64,000 nucleotides of DNA from JAITVM01 sp031551135 (GCA_031551135.1 JAVBOA010000006.1:62001-126000), one strand, 5' to 3'; positions 25,979 to 35,999 are shown, counted from the first letter of the stretch. Translations and numbers: made by a program. The notes: generated from the letters alone by a model not told the origin.

Positions 25979-26248
25979 ATAAATAGCCACCCCATTTGCT
26001 AATACAAAATATCGATAGAGTTATTTTACTTTTTTTTCAGTAAAAGTTAAATGCATAATCACTAATTAAACATGGACTTTTTTTACAGAGTTGATAAAAA
26101 CTCATAATTTTTAGTTTAAATATTAAGGATTATTGTTTAAATATTTATATGAATATATATTTTTTTATAATACAAAAAAATATTCAACATTTGCTTAATA
26201 AAAATAATCTATCCTTTTGTATAAATATAAATTTGCTTTTTGTATATT
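25979..26248. other. AT-rich intergenic region upstream of the sugar transporter
   Basis: No gene or convincing promoter is visible. A repeated TATTTAAAC/TTTAAACAATAAT pattern (about 26114-26145) is the only structure. It separates the transporter from the PHP gene and lacks a clear terminator for the latter, so read-through from the DeoR operon is possible. Confidence 0.4.
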
Positions 26249-27487
26249 TTATTTTAAATAGTTTATAAAATACTTAATCTTGTCCTGCAAGCTCATATTT
26301 AAATTTATAAAAGAGTTTTTAATATCATCCGTCGCGGCGCGTTCATGCCCAATCAATGCCCAAGCCGAATCCGTCAGATTCGCAAAAAGCGGGTCACGCA
26401 TTGCTAAGCAAACAAAACTCTGTCTTGGAGAATTTATATCTTCGCCGCTAATTTCAAACATCTGATATTTTTCACAAAGCGCACGTAAACGCTTCAATTG
26501 GTCAATTGTATTTCTGGTCGGCATATACGAAACCGCTTGAATCCCTATCTCATGCAGAACATCAAAAAGTTTGTCCAAATATGAATCTTCAAAAAGCTGA
26601 GCTTTTTTATCGCCAGTAACCGAATCTTTTATATCTCCCAAATACGGATAAGTTGCAATAATTCCATGCGAATGTACAAATTTAACAACGTCTCTGATAT
26701 CCGGACATTCTTCAATATTTGCAGGCAAATAAAATTCCGAAACAAAAAAAGCTTTCAAAAATCCCAACAAATCATATTCGAAAAAAAGGTTGTCCTTATC
26801 GAGCATTTGAGCTTTAAATTTATCATTAAGCTCAACTCGTTTTTGCAGAACCTCGAATAATTCTTTCTCTCTGCCATAAAGCTTTATCAATTTCTTAGCC
26901 AAGGCAAACAATAAATGTCTTTCGGTCACAGAGCCGCCTTTTTGCGAAAGCGGAAGAATCTCATTTTCATAATCCAGTTTTATATCAAAAATTTCCGAAA
27001 GTCGGTCACACATTTTGCGGTTTCTTAAGCCTCTGGCCTTATTTATGGGTTTTAAAAATTCGGAAACCGTATTAATTTTTGTGTGCGGTATTCCGTGGAA
27101 TGTTATATAGGATACACCGTTTTGGTCGGGATTATTCGTGCGCACATCCCCAAGCGCCGTAGCGGAATGAGTTACACGAAGCTCAAAACCGATCGTTGTC
27201 GGCATTTCCAAGATTTTACCGGCTTCAATAAATTCCTCGACACCGGCAACCGAATCATGATCCACAATTCCGGCTGTCAAAAGCCCTGCCCGATACGATT
27301 CCCAAACGGCTCTTGCCGGCGAATACGGCGAAAACGAATAAATCGTGTGGATATGATTATTAATATCTATACCTTTTGCCGGTTTTTCAATTTTTCCCGA
27401 ATCGATTTCGGATTTTAAATATTTAAGTGCGGCAAGCCGCTCTTCTTTCGTATTTGCATTTAGTGCGCTAATTTTTTCTGAATACAT
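26249..27487 (-). CDS. PHP-domain protein, putative metal-dependent phosphoesterase
   Basis: The 412-aa product has the PHP start NNHIHTIYSFSPYSP (H-x-H metal motif), AGIVDHDSVAG, and later FVHSHGIIATYPYLGD and EISGEDINSP, matching the PHP metal ligands. The segment between about residues 110 and 270 is longer than in small PHP phosphatases. ATG 27487 has CAGGTGAT upstream. It is the last gene of the DeoR-E2-E3-E1 operon. Substrate is unknown; a sugar phosphate is a reasonable guess from context. Confidence 0.82.
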   Translation of the reverse strand: MYSEKISALNANTKEERLAALKYLKSEIDSGKIEKPAKGIDINNHIHTIYSFSPYSPARAVWESYRAGLLTAGIVDHDSVAGVEEFIEAGKILEMPTTIGFELRVTHSATALGDVRTNNPDQNGVSYITFHGIPHTKINTVSEFLKPINKARGLRNRKMCDRLSEIFDIKLDYENEILPLSQKGGSVTERHLLFALAKKLIKLYGREKELFEVLQKRVELNDKFKAQMLDKDNLFFEYDLLGFLKAFFVSEFYLPANIEECPDIRDVVKFVHSHGIIATYPYLGDIKDSVTGDKKAQLFEDSYLDKLFDVLHEIGIQAVSYMPTRNTIDQLKRLRALCEKYQMFEISGEDINSPRQSFVCLAMRDPLFANLTDSAWALIGHERAATDDIKNSFINLNMSLQDKIKYFINYLK

Positions 27488-27512
27488 AAATATCACCTGT
27501 TTCACGAATTTA

Positions 27513-27577
27513 AAAGCGGTTTGATTTTTAAGAGTGCAAATTTTCCGACATGTAAATTAAAAAAATCAAACCGCTTT
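27513..27577. other. long inverted repeat between the SDR and PHP genes
   Basis: A perfect 17-base stem AAAGCGGTTTGATTTTT (27513-27529) / complement (27561-27577) with a 31-base loop fills most of the 100-base gap. It could be a partial terminator or an mRNA processing or stability element lowering PHP expression. Confidence 0.7.
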
Positions 27578-27587
27578 GAGTATAAAA

Positions 27588-28610
27588 CTAATTCAGCATA
27601 TTTTGTCCGCCCGTTACCGGAATAGCCTGTCCTGTTTCGTATTGCTGTTCGCAGCAATATAAAATAGCACGTGTTACATCAACAGGGTAACATCCTCTGT
27701 TCATCGGAACTTTAGCTTCATAAAATTTCTGAACATCTTCAATAGTTTTAGCGCCCGGAACTTTGCCCGCATTTAAATATTGAACGAAAAGTCCTTTTTC
27801 GGGGTCTTGCCAAAGCGGACCTTCAAAAAAATTACCGGGACAGATTGCATTTACTTTTATATTATATTCCACAAGTTCTTTAGCAAAACTTTGCACAAGC
27901 CCTATTCCGCCGAATTTTCCGCCTGCGTATGCAAAATTTTTGTTAGAGCCTTCAAGTCCGGATTTCGAATTAATCTGAACGATATCAGCGAACGATTTCG
28001 GGTTCAGTTTATTTTGAATTTTCATTATTCTTGAAGCGTATTTTGTGCAAATAAAAAACGCTGTATAATTCACTTTAGTAACAAGTTCAAAGCTCTTTAA
28101 TGATAAATCCTCAATCGAACCCGAAATCAAAATCCCGGCATTGGAAACAAAAATATCCAAACCACCGAAGGATCTCACAACAAAATCAATCATTTCTGAA
28201 ACTGATTCTTCGCTTGCAACATCGCATTTATATGCAATTGCAGTATTTTCGCCGTATTCACGATTAATGCGGTCAGCGTTCTTCTGAGCCAAATCGAGAT
28301 TCAAATCCGCATAAACCATAAAACAGCCATGCTTCAAAAGCTCATCCGCAATTCCTTCTCCAAAGCCTTGCGCACTTCCTGTAACAATTGCAATTTTGCC
28401 GCCGAGTCTGCCCTCACGGCTCTTCGCAATTTCAAAATCGCCTAATTCCGGTATATTGAAGTTTCCCGATATATCCTCCGGTAAAGATTTATAAAATTCC
28501 TCAACCGTCGTATCTACCGTATTTTCGGGAGAATTACCGCGGTATGTAACCCGCGGCATTGTTTTATATAATTTTTGTCTTATCGCTATCGATGCCTCTA
28601 TTATGTTCAC
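27588..28610 (-). CDS. short-chain dehydrogenase/reductase with N-terminal extension
   Basis: The 340-aa protein has about 70 extra N-terminal residues, then a Rossmann SDR: IAIVTGSAQGFGEGIADEL, SNAGILISGS, the catalytic S-x12-YAGGK variant (INSKSGLEGSNKNFAYAGGK) and GNFFEGPLW. It resembles sorbitol-6-phosphate 2-dehydrogenase-type SDRs. The usual YxxxK reads YAGGK, so the Tyr and Lys are kept. GTG 28610 follows AGAGGTG. It lies 12 bases after the SorE-like gene. It probably oxidises a polyol or ketose phosphate; substrate unknown. Confidence 0.85.
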   Translation of the reverse strand: MNIIEASIAIRQKLYKTMPRVTYRGNSPENTVDTTVEEFYKSLPEDISGNFNIPELGDFEIAKSREGRLGGKIAIVTGSAQGFGEGIADELLKHGCFMVYADLNLDLAQKNADRINREYGENTAIAYKCDVASEESVSEMIDFVVRSFGGLDIFVSNAGILISGSIEDLSLKSFELVTKVNYTAFFICTKYASRIMKIQNKLNPKSFADIVQINSKSGLEGSNKNFAYAGGKFGGIGLVQSFAKELVEYNIKVNAICPGNFFEGPLWQDPEKGLFVQYLNAGKVPGAKTIEDVQKFYEAKVPMNRGCYPVDVTRAILYCCEQQYETGQAIPVTGGQNMLN

Positions 28611-28622
28611 AAAAACACCTCT

Positions 28623-29891
28623 TTAATTAATCTGTTTCGCATTAGCCAGCAAATATTTTTCACATTCGGCTGACCAAAGTCCTTTGTTTTTTTCGGTCAT
28701 TTCGGCTAATTTCGCAAAGACTTTATCGCTTTTGCCCAATTCTTTAAAATCTGCAATCGCTGCCAGCGGCATTGAAATCTGGTTATAAATTAATTTTTTG
28801 CCGCCCGGAATTTTCGGAAGATTCAAAGTTGTTTCGATAACTGAATCCAAACCGCCTATATGTGTAACCATCGACGACGGGTCAATAATTCCCTTCGACA
28901 TTAAATCCAGTGATTCAAGCATATCATCAGTGTTTCCGCCGGAATTTCCCGAAACATGCGTCGCCATATAATGCGCATTGTAAAAATTGAATTTCGCCGA
29001 GAATTTCGAATCCGACGGTCCGGCGAAGAAATTCAGACAGCCGTCATAACCCAAAATTGCGTCGGCTTGTTCAACAACAGGCGCAACAGGCGCATAAACA
29101 TATACATCGTCATAGCCTGTTCCGCCGGATAATTCCATTAAATGCGAAACAGCGTCGTCAAATTTACTTGTATTTACATAAATTAATTTTACTCCGTTTT
29201 CGGCAGCTTCTTCAGGTGAATAGAGCATTTTCGCCCTTTCGATTCTCGTTTCGTCAATGTCTGTTACAACTAAAAGCGATGGTTTGCGCTGATTGTGAAT
29301 TGCATAATCAATCGCCCCGAGACCCATCGGCCCAACACCTGCTAAAAGTGCCATTTTCCCGCCGTTTACAATTCCCATTTCATGTACATACGAACCGGCT
29401 TTTGTATGGTAATTTACATGAAATCCGCCGACAATACAGCTCATCGGCTCTGCCAAAGAGCCGTGATAATACGCCTCTCCCGAATACGGAAGCAGACAGT
29501 CACGCTCCATAACAACCGCCGGAATAATTACATAAGTCGCATTACCGCCGATATATTTAAAACTGTATCCCGGCGCGGCGTGTACATTTGAAGGCTCGTT
29601 AATCGCCGGCTGAATCGAGAATTTATCTCCGGCTTTAAATTTACCCGTCCATTTTGCGCCGACCTCAATTAATTCACCGCAAAACTCATGCCCCAAAATA
29701 ATCGGATTATTTTTTACATCATCAGGAACACGCTTATGTTCCTCGCCTTGTGAAGATGCTTTATATGATGACATACAAATCGAATCCGAAATTATTTTAG
29801 CCAAAATCTCATCTTCTTTAATCGGCGGAAGCTCGAATTCTTCCAGCCGCAAATCCATTTTCCCGTATAATCTAACAGCTTTTGTTTTCAT
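28623..29891 (-). CDS. zinc-binding medium-chain dehydrogenase, L-sorbose-1-phosphate reductase-like
   Basis: The 422-aa protein has the GroES-like domain (DSICMSSYKASSQG, GHEFCGELIEVGAKW) and a Rossmann domain (MALLAGVGPMGLGAIDYA). Its overall pattern fits SorE-type L-sorbose-1-phosphate reductases. ATG 29891 has GGAGGTG in front. It is adjacent to the SDR and the fused E1 gene in one operon. The actual substrate could be another ketose 1-phosphate such as fuculose or rhamnulose 1-phosphate; this is inference. Confidence 0.82.
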   Translation of the reverse strand: MKTKAVRLYGKMDLRLEEFELPPIKEDEILAKIISDSICMSSYKASSQGEEHKRVPDDVKNNPIILGHEFCGELIEVGAKWTGKFKAGDKFSIQPAINEPSNVHAAPGYSFKYIGGNATYVIIPAVVMERDCLLPYSGEAYYHGSLAEPMSCIVGGFHVNYHTKAGSYVHEMGIVNGGKMALLAGVGPMGLGAIDYAIHNQRKPSLLVVTDIDETRIERAKMLYSPEEAAENGVKLIYVNTSKFDDAVSHLMELSGGTGYDDVYVYAPVAPVVEQADAILGYDGCLNFFAGPSDSKFSAKFNFYNAHYMATHVSGNSGGNTDDMLESLDLMSKGIIDPSSMVTHIGGLDSVIETTLNLPKIPGGKKLIYNQISMPLAAIADFKELGKSDKVFAKLAEMTEKNKGLWSAECEKYLLANAKQIN

Positions 29892-29918
29892 TCTACGCAC
29901 CTCCATATATCAAAATAT

Positions 29919-32393
29919 TTATATTCCAAATTTTTCTCTGCGAACTTTCTCCAAAGTAGTGAAATTCATTTTGGATGTATAATTTTTCAAAGGTAATATT
30001 TTTTCATGTATAGCGTCTAAAATCCAAGATGCTTGAGGATAATAATAGGATTCAAGTTCCGGACAAGGGCAAATTACGTTTGGAGCAGAAACCACTACCG
30101 GCGGCGCATCCAAATAATCGAAAGCGAATTCCGTAATATTTCTGGCAATATCGTTTACATGAGCGCCACGTTCGCAAGCGTCGGAAACCAAAACTAAACG
30201 TCCTGTCTTTTTAACGGATTCAATCAATTTTTCATAATTAAACGGTACAAGTGACCTTGCGTCTATAACTTCTGCCGAAAGAGCATGTTCTTTTTGCAAT
30301 AAATCAGCGGCTTCCAAAGCATTATATAAAGTTGCGCCGACAGAAAGAATAGTTACATCATTTCCCGCACGTTTAATATCAGGCTCGCCGATTTCTATTT
30401 CATAATAGCCTTCCGGTACGCCGCCCTCGTGGAACATTTCTCCGATATCATAAAGTTTTTGCGATTCGAAGAAAACAACAGGGTCAGAACCCGAAAGCGC
30501 CGCATTCATCAAACCTTTTGCATCATAAGGCGTTGCAGGGAAAACAACTTTCAAGCCCGGGATATGTGTAGTCAAAGAAGTCCAGTCTTGCGCGTGTTGT
30601 GCACCATATTTTGAGCCTACCGAAACTCTAAGCACCATTGGCACTTTCAAAACTCCGGCACTCATAGCCTGCCATTTTGCCATTTGGTTAAATACCTCGT
30701 CACCTGCTCTGCCCAAGAAATCGCAATACATTAATTCCGGAATCGCACGGCCGCCGCAAAGAGCATAACCAACAGAAGCGGCTACGATTGTGCCTTCGGA
30801 AATCGGAGAGTTGAAGAAACGGTGATACGGTATAGATTCTGTCAAGCCGCCGTATACGCCGAAAGCTCCGCCCCAGTCGCGGTTGTCTTCACCGAAAGCG
30901 ATAAGAGTCGGGTCAGTATAAAATTTATCGATAATTGCTTCAAACAAAGCGTCACGAAGCGATAATTGTTTTATTTTCGAAACCGCTTTGCCGTCTTTAT
31001 CAAACGCCGAACGGGATTTTGATTTTAATTTTTCCAAACGGCTGTTTTGCTCAATAGGAGCTAAAACATCAGGCTTGCGGTCTTCCATTTTTTCGATTTT
31101 TGTATTCGAAAACATAAAATTTCTGATTCCGTCAGGATTATTAAATAAATCAATTCTCGGAGAAATATTTTCGTCAATCGCAATACGCATGATTTTTGTA
31201 ATACGCTCACGAATCGAGGATTCAATCGCTTCACATTCTTCAGCACTTGCGATATCATTCGAAATTAAATTTTGTTTAAATGTCGCTATAGCGTCAACTT
31301 TTTGCCATGCTTCGATTTCTTCTTTAGTTCTGTATGTTGATGCGTCTGTAGCGGAATGTCCTACAAAACGGTAAGTAACTGTATCCAAAAGCACAGGGCC
31401 TTTGCGTTCTTCGATAACGGCGCGCTTGCGTTTAAATGCGTCGATTACGGCAAACGGATTGTAACCGTCGATACGTTCGGAATGCATTTGGTCAGGGTTA
31501 ATACCTGCGCCGACACGCGCAAGAATATCATAAGCCATGGTTTCGCCCGCAGTCTGACCGCCCATTCCGTAATGATTATTAAAGAAATTGAAAATCAAAG
31601 GAAGTCCGCCTTTATGAGCGTCGTCCCAAAGTTTTGTAAACTGATCCTGAGAAGCAAAGTTAAGAGCTTCCCAAACAGGTCCGCATCCAAGCGAAGCATC
31701 ACCGATATTGCAAACAACCAAACCAGGTTTTTGATTAACACGTTTGAAAAGCGCCGCACCCGTGGCGATTCCTGCCGAACCGCCAACTATCGCATTGTTT
31801 GGATAGATTCCAAAAGGCGTAAAGAAAACATGCATGGAATTTCCTAAACCGCGTGTAAATCCGTTATCTCTTCCGAAAAGTTCAGCCATAAAACCATAAA
31901 GCAAAAAGTCTACAGCTAAATCTTTTACATTTCCGCTTTTATTTATTTTTTCAACAGGTGAGAGCGTAACGCCCCCTAAAAAAGATTTCATAATATCATA
32001 AAGCGATTTATCGTCTAATTTTTTGATTGCGGCATGACCTTTTGCAAGAACTTCGCCATGACTGCGGTGCGAACCGAAAATAATATCATCCATTGTCAGC
32101 GAATAAGCCATTCCGACAGCCGCCGCTTCTTGACCCGAATATAAATGAGCCGGTCCTGTATAAACATATTCAACGCCGTTATATTGTTTTGTTGTACGAA
32201 CTTGATAAAGCATTGTTTCGAATTCTCGAATTACTTGCATATCATTAAAAATACCCAATAAATCTTCTTTCGAGTATCCTTCTTTCATTGATTGTTTGAA
32301 TGATTTTTGATATTCGTTAAGCGGAATATCCTTAAATGTAAGTTTTCCTTTTGCACGTTTTTTCGCAGGATCTACGTATTGTGATTGTGGCAT
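29919..32393 (-). CDS. 2-oxoacid dehydrogenase E1, fused alpha and beta subunits (thiamine diphosphate)
   Basis: The 824-aa protein joins an E1-alpha domain (FGSHRSHGEVLAKG; thiamine site GDASLGCGPVWEALNFA with NNHYGMGGQT) to an E1-beta domain beginning near residue 475 (LRDALFEAIIDKF, FGEDNRDWGGAFGVYGGL, HAQDWTSLTTHIPGL). It catalyses decarboxylation, or cleavage of an alpha-hydroxyketone, and acylates the E2 lipoyl group. The usual GDG opening of the thiamine motif reads GDA. It is encoded with E2 and E3 but beside sugar dehydrogenases rather than a pyruvate operon, so the substrate is uncertain. Confidence 0.9.
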   Translation of the reverse strand: MPQSQYVDPAKKRAKGKLTFKDIPLNEYQKSFKQSMKEGYSKEDLLGIFNDMQVIREFETMLYQVRTTKQYNGVEYVYTGPAHLYSGQEAAAVGMAYSLTMDDIIFGSHRSHGEVLAKGHAAIKKLDDKSLYDIMKSFLGGVTLSPVEKINKSGNVKDLAVDFLLYGFMAELFGRDNGFTRGLGNSMHVFFTPFGIYPNNAIVGGSAGIATGAALFKRVNQKPGLVVCNIGDASLGCGPVWEALNFASQDQFTKLWDDAHKGGLPLIFNFFNNHYGMGGQTAGETMAYDILARVGAGINPDQMHSERIDGYNPFAVIDAFKRKRAVIEERKGPVLLDTVTYRFVGHSATDASTYRTKEEIEAWQKVDAIATFKQNLISNDIASAEECEAIESSIRERITKIMRIAIDENISPRIDLFNNPDGIRNFMFSNTKIEKMEDRKPDVLAPIEQNSRLEKLKSKSRSAFDKDGKAVSKIKQLSLRDALFEAIIDKFYTDPTLIAFGEDNRDWGGAFGVYGGLTESIPYHRFFNSPISEGTIVAASVGYALCGGRAIPELMYCDFLGRAGDEVFNQMAKWQAMSAGVLKVPMVLRVSVGSKYGAQHAQDWTSLTTHIPGLKVVFPATPYDAKGLMNAALSGSDPVVFFESQKLYDIGEMFHEGGVPEGYYEIEIGEPDIKRAGNDVTILSVGATLYNALEAADLLQKEHALSAEVIDARSLVPFNYEKLIESVKKTGRLVLVSDACERGAHVNDIARNITEFAFDYLDAPPVVVSAPNVICPCPELESYYYPQASWILDAIHEKILPLKNYTSKMNFTTLEKVRREKFGI

Positions 32394-32426
32394 AATAATT
32401 TTCTCCTTTTAAACTATTTTGATGTT

Positions 32427-32528
32427 ATAGTATTTTCAATTGTTATACTATTTTCACGCTTGAAGCATGCGTGAAACACTCCGCTGTGGAAAAATTTTTT
32501 CTACTTATTATCAAAATGAAAATAGTAT
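32427..32528. repeat. family A repeat, copy 3 (84 bp, one arm deleted) with an extra end fragment
   Basis: The core runs 32445-32528 in reverse orientation: one arm has lost about 30 bases so that ATACTATTTTCA joins directly to CACGCTTGAAGC. Central stem is TTTCACGC / GCGTGAAA. A loose ATAGTATTTTCAAT end lies at 32427-32440. It fills the gap between the E3 and E1 genes and its end overlaps the E3 stop codon. Confidence 0.85.
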
Positions 32529-33880
32529 TATATGTGAAATAAGGCTTCATGTATAATTTCACCAACCGTCGGATGCGGAAACACAACCTTTTTAAATTGT
32601 TTTACACTCATTTCGGTTGAAATCGCAACCGAAGCCGTCGAAATAATTTCTGATGAATAATTACCAATCATATGCAAGCCAACGATTTTTTCGCCTTCCA
32701 GAATAAGCTTGCAGATTCCTGTTGTTTCCGAATTCTCCGCCAAAAAGCGTCCGCTGTAAACCATAGGCAATTTTATTTCGTGAACATCCATTCCTTTTTG
32801 TTGAGCGGTTTCAAGAGTTTCGCCTATACTTGCAACCTCAGGATTCGTATAGATTACCGAAGGAATCGCATTGTATTCCATGCGGTCCTTTATTCCCAAA
32901 ATCGTGTTAATCGCAACTTCCGATTCACGGTACGCCGTATGCGCAAGCATTGATTTTCCGTTTACATCACCTGTGGCAAAAATTCCGGGTATATTAGTTT
33001 TTTGAGTTTCGTCAGTTACAATAGCTCCTCTTTCCATCAAAATTCCTAATTTTTCGAATCCCATGTCTTTTGTGACAGCACGGCGGCCGATAGAAATCAA
33101 AGCTTTATCACAATTATACGATTCTTTTTTTCCGTCTTTTTCGTAATAAACAATTCCGTTTTCAAAGCCGCTAACTTTAGCACCCAGCTCAAATTTAACG
33201 CCTTTTTTTGTATATACTTTTTGCAGTAATTCAGAAATTTCCGTGTCTGTTTGACCGGCTATTTTATCAAGCATTTCGATGACAACGACTTCCGCACCTA
33301 CCGAAGCCATAAAAGATGCCATTTCCAGACCGATTACGCCGCCGCCGACAATCGCAATTTTTTTAGGAGCTTCCGTCAAAGCCAAAATTTCGCGGTTAGT
33401 AATTGCGAAACCGCTCTCGACAGCGTCTTTGAGTCCGTCAATCGGAGGAATCATTGCTTCCGAGCCGCTGGCAATCAAAATATTTTTCGCCTCGTAAATT
33501 TTTCCGTCTGCTTCTACTTCAAATCCGTTTTCAGTTCTTCCGCTAATAAGAGCCTGCGCTTTAATAATTTCAACACCGGATTTTTTTAGAGTGGATTTTA
33601 TTCCCGTAACGAGGTTTCGAACAATTCCGTCTTTGCGTTTAATTACGGCTGGATAATCAATTTCATAAGAAACACAGCTAACACCGTAAGCTTTAGATTT
33701 TGAATAATCAAAAACTTTCGCCGAATGAAGCAGAGCCTTTGAAGGTATACAACCTTCGTTCAAGCAAACCCCGCCCAAAGCACGTTTTTCAAATAGAGCG
33801 GTTTTCAGATTATTTTTAGAAGATATTTCAGCAGCGTGATAGCCCGCCGGACCGCCGCCGATTATAATTAAATCAAACAT
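32528..33880 (-). CDS. lpdA: dihydrolipoyl dehydrogenase (E3)
   Basis: The 450-aa flavoprotein has the FAD motif GGGPAGYHAA (8-17), the redox disulfide GGVCLNEGC (Cys39, Cys44), the NAD motif IVGGGVIGLEMASFMASVGAE and GIFATGDVNGKSMLAH. The catalytic HPTVGE lies near the C-terminus (about 436-441). It reoxidises the lipoyl group of the adjacent E2. It begins 10 bases after E2. The stop codon is created partly by the end of the family A repeat. Confidence 0.95.
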   Translation of the reverse strand: MFDLIIIGGGPAGYHAAEISSKNNLKTALFEKRALGGVCLNEGCIPSKALLHSAKVFDYSKSKAYGVSCVSYEIDYPAVIKRKDGIVRNLVTGIKSTLKKSGVEIIKAQALISGRTENGFEVEADGKIYEAKNILIASGSEAMIPPIDGLKDAVESGFAITNREILALTEAPKKIAIVGGGVIGLEMASFMASVGAEVVVIEMLDKIAGQTDTEISELLQKVYTKKGVKFELGAKVSGFENGIVYYEKDGKKESYNCDKALISIGRRAVTKDMGFEKLGILMERGAIVTDETQKTNIPGIFATGDVNGKSMLAHTAYRESEVAINTILGIKDRMEYNAIPSVIYTNPEVASIGETLETAQQKGMDVHEIKLPMVYSGRFLAENSETTGICKLILEGEKIVGLHMIGNYSSEIISTASVAISTEMSVKQFKKVVFPHPTVGEIIHEALFHI

Positions 33881-33890
33881 ATTATCCCCC

Positions 33891-35150
33891 TTAAAGAGCT
33901 AAAAGTTTCGGAAAATTTTCTAAGTTCTTGCATAATTTTTGAAGGAATCTCGAAGCAGGTGCGCCGTCAATTGCACAATGGTCGTATGTCAAAGAAAGCG
34001 ACATACAAGGATAAGGCACTATTGCGCCATTCTCCTCTTTGATTCTTGTAGTAATTGTGTTTACACCGAGGATTCCCGTTTGAGGTGCATTTATAATCGG
34101 TGTAAAATGTTCTATTCCATAAACGCCTAAATTAGAAACCGTGAAAGAGCCGCCCGACAATAAATCTGGCGAAATACTTCCGTTCCTGCAAGCTTCGGCA
34201 AGTTTTTTCAGTTCATTGGATATTTGCAAAAGTGATTTTTTAGAAGCATCAAATATTACAGGAACCATCAATCCACGTTCTGTATCTACTGCACAAGCTA
34301 AATTCACTTCGCTAAAGCAGCGCATTTTATCTTCCATCATCCAAGCGTTAAGCTCCGGAAATTCTTTTAAAGTACGTGTAACCGCAAATAAAATCATATC
34401 GGTTAAATTTATTCCGCATAATTCAGGGTCGGATTTCAAAAGCTCACGGTATTTTTTGATTTTAGATGCATCAAATGAAGATGTATGCGTAAGCTGTGCT
34501 GTTGTTGCCAAAGAATTCATCATATTTTTAGCGATAAGTTTACGCATATACGGAAGAGCCTTGTCCTCAAATGCCGCTGTCGGAACTTTTATTTCTTCCT
34601 GTACCGGTTTTGATTGGTTTGCAACAAGATTTTCATTTGATTTAACAGGCGGATTCTCAATCAATTGGCGAATATCACGCTCAATTATTCTGCCTTCCGC
34701 GCCAGTTGGATTTGCTTGATTTATATTAACTCCGGATTTTTCTGCTAAGTTTTTCGCACGCGGAGAAATTCTCAATTCACCATCATGTTTTGCTTCTGCC
34801 GATACCGGTGTTTTTTCTTCTACTTTAATTTCTTCTTTGATTTCTTCGATTTTCGCTTCCGGCTGAGGCTCTGACGCTTTTTCTCCGGATTCCGGCATAT
34901 CGAATTTTTCGCCTTTTTCGCCGATTACGCAAACCGGAACTTTTATCAAAACTTCGTCGCCCTCTTCCGCCAACAACGCCAAAACTTCACCGGCGTATTC
35001 GGACTCGATATCAAATGCGGCTTTGCCTGTCTCGATAGAAAAAATCACATCGCCCACATTCACATTATCGCCTTTTTTCACTTTCCAAACTTGCAAAATT
35101 GCACTTTCCTCAGATATTCCCATCTGCGGCATCAAAACAAAATTTGCCAT
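33891..35150 (-). CDS. dihydrolipoyllysine acyltransferase (E2)
   Basis: The 419-aa protein contains one lipoyl domain (FSIETGKAAFDIES with the lipoylated Lys near 43), a Glu/Pro-rich linker (about 85-120) and a peripheral subunit-binding domain (ISPRAKNLAEKSGV, GAEGRIIERDI, about 128-162). The catalytic domain ends with the active-site motif DHCAIDG (His391, Asp395). It transfers the acyl group from E1 to CoA. It lies 12 bases after the DeoR gene. The order E2-E3-E1 is unusual; E1 commonly comes first. Confidence 0.93.
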   Translation of the reverse strand: MANFVLMPQMGISEESAILQVWKVKKGDNVNVGDVIFSIETGKAAFDIESEYAGEVLALLAEEGDEVLIKVPVCVIGEKGEKFDMPESGEKASEPQPEAKIEEIKEEIKVEEKTPVSAEAKHDGELRISPRAKNLAEKSGVNINQANPTGAEGRIIERDIRQLIENPPVKSNENLVANQSKPVQEEIKVPTAAFEDKALPYMRKLIAKNMMNSLATTAQLTHTSSFDASKIKKYRELLKSDPELCGINLTDMILFAVTRTLKEFPELNAWMMEDKMRCFSEVNLACAVDTERGLMVPVIFDASKKSLLQISNELKKLAEACRNGSISPDLLSGGSFTVSNLGVYGIEHFTPIINAPQTGILGVNTITTRIKEENGAIVPYPCMSLSLTYDHCAIDGAPASRFLQKLCKNLENFPKLLAL

Positions 35151-35162
35151 TTTGTATCCTCC

Positions 35163-35924
35163 TTATTGAATTATATTTACTCCTTGGCTTTCAAAAAGTT
35201 CTTTATACTCTTTGCTGAGGCCTTTGTCTGTTATCAAATAATTTATATCGCTCGGCATTGAAAAAGTATACGGCATGTTTTTGCCGATTTTTGAGCTATC
35301 CATCAATAAAATACGGTTTGTGGATTTTGCGATTACCATTTTTTTTATTTCGCATTCAAAATAATCACCGGTAGTGAAACCGCCTTCTTTTGAGAAACCG
35401 GAAGTCGCAATAAAAGCAATGTCTATATTTAAAGATTTGATAAGCTCCGTACTTCCGTAGCCCGAGCAACATAGAGTTTTGCGGTTTAGATTTCCTCCTG
35501 CCAAAAGCACCGAACAAGAATTTTTGCTTGTTGCAATATGTAACGCAACGTTCGGCGCAGTCGTCAAAATTGTGTAATTTTTATCCGGCAGAACCGATGT
35601 CAAAGCCATCGCCGTAGTTCCGGCATCAATGAAAATTGAACGCCCTTCCTCGATAAATTTTACAGCCAAATTTGCTATTCTTTCTTTTAATGCAATATTT
35701 TCAGATTCTCTAATCGAATAAAGGGGCTCGAGAGGGCCTTGAAATTGTTTTGTTGTGCGCGCGCCGCCATGCGTGCGGATTATTGCGCCAATCTCGTCAA
35801 GATATTTTAAGTCGCGTCTTATTGTCATTTCGGATTTATCGCTGAATTCAGCAAAAAGTTCATATATACTGACTTCTCCCTTAGAGTCAATAAAATGCTT
35901 CATCAATTCCCTTCGTTCCATCAT
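35163..35924 (-). CDS. DeoR-family transcriptional regulator
   Basis: The 253-aa protein has the N-terminal DeoR helix-turn-helix (VSIYELFAEFSDKSEMTIRR DLKYLDEIG region, about residues 15-43). The sugar-phosphate-binding DeoRC domain follows (IANLAVKFIEEGRSIFIDAG, LLAGGNLNRKTLCCSG, FIATSGFSKEGGFT). ATG 35924 has AAGGAAGTG in front; the longer frame to 36011 covers the operators and is rejected. It heads the E2-E3-E1 operon and two palindromes in front of it look like its own operators, so it is probably an autoregulated repressor relieved by a sugar phosphate. Confidence 0.92.
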   Translation of the reverse strand: MMERRELMKHFIDSKGEVSIYELFAEFSDKSEMTIRRDLKYLDEIGAIIRTHGGARTTKQFQGPLEPLYSIRESENIALKERIANLAVKFIEEGRSIFIDAGTTAMALTSVLPDKNYTILTTAPNVALHIATSKNSCSVLLAGGNLNRKTLCCSGYGSTELIKSLNIDIAFIATSGFSKEGGFTTGDYFECEIKKMVIAKSTNRILLMDSSKIGKNMPYTFSMPSDINYLITDKGLSKEYKELFESQGVNIIQ

Positions 35925-35956
35925 AAAAATCACTTCCTTTAAGCAATTATAATTAA

Positions 35957-35971
35957 ATTGTTTGAAACAAT
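35957..35971. promoter_or_regulatory. operator-like palindrome O1 upstream of the DeoR gene
   Basis: ATTGTTT-G-AAACAAT, a perfect odd palindrome 33 bases upstream of the DeoR start. It shares the GTTTGA core with O2. Confidence 0.7.
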
Positions 35972-35999
35972 CAATAGCAAGTGATAAATGAACATTAGA

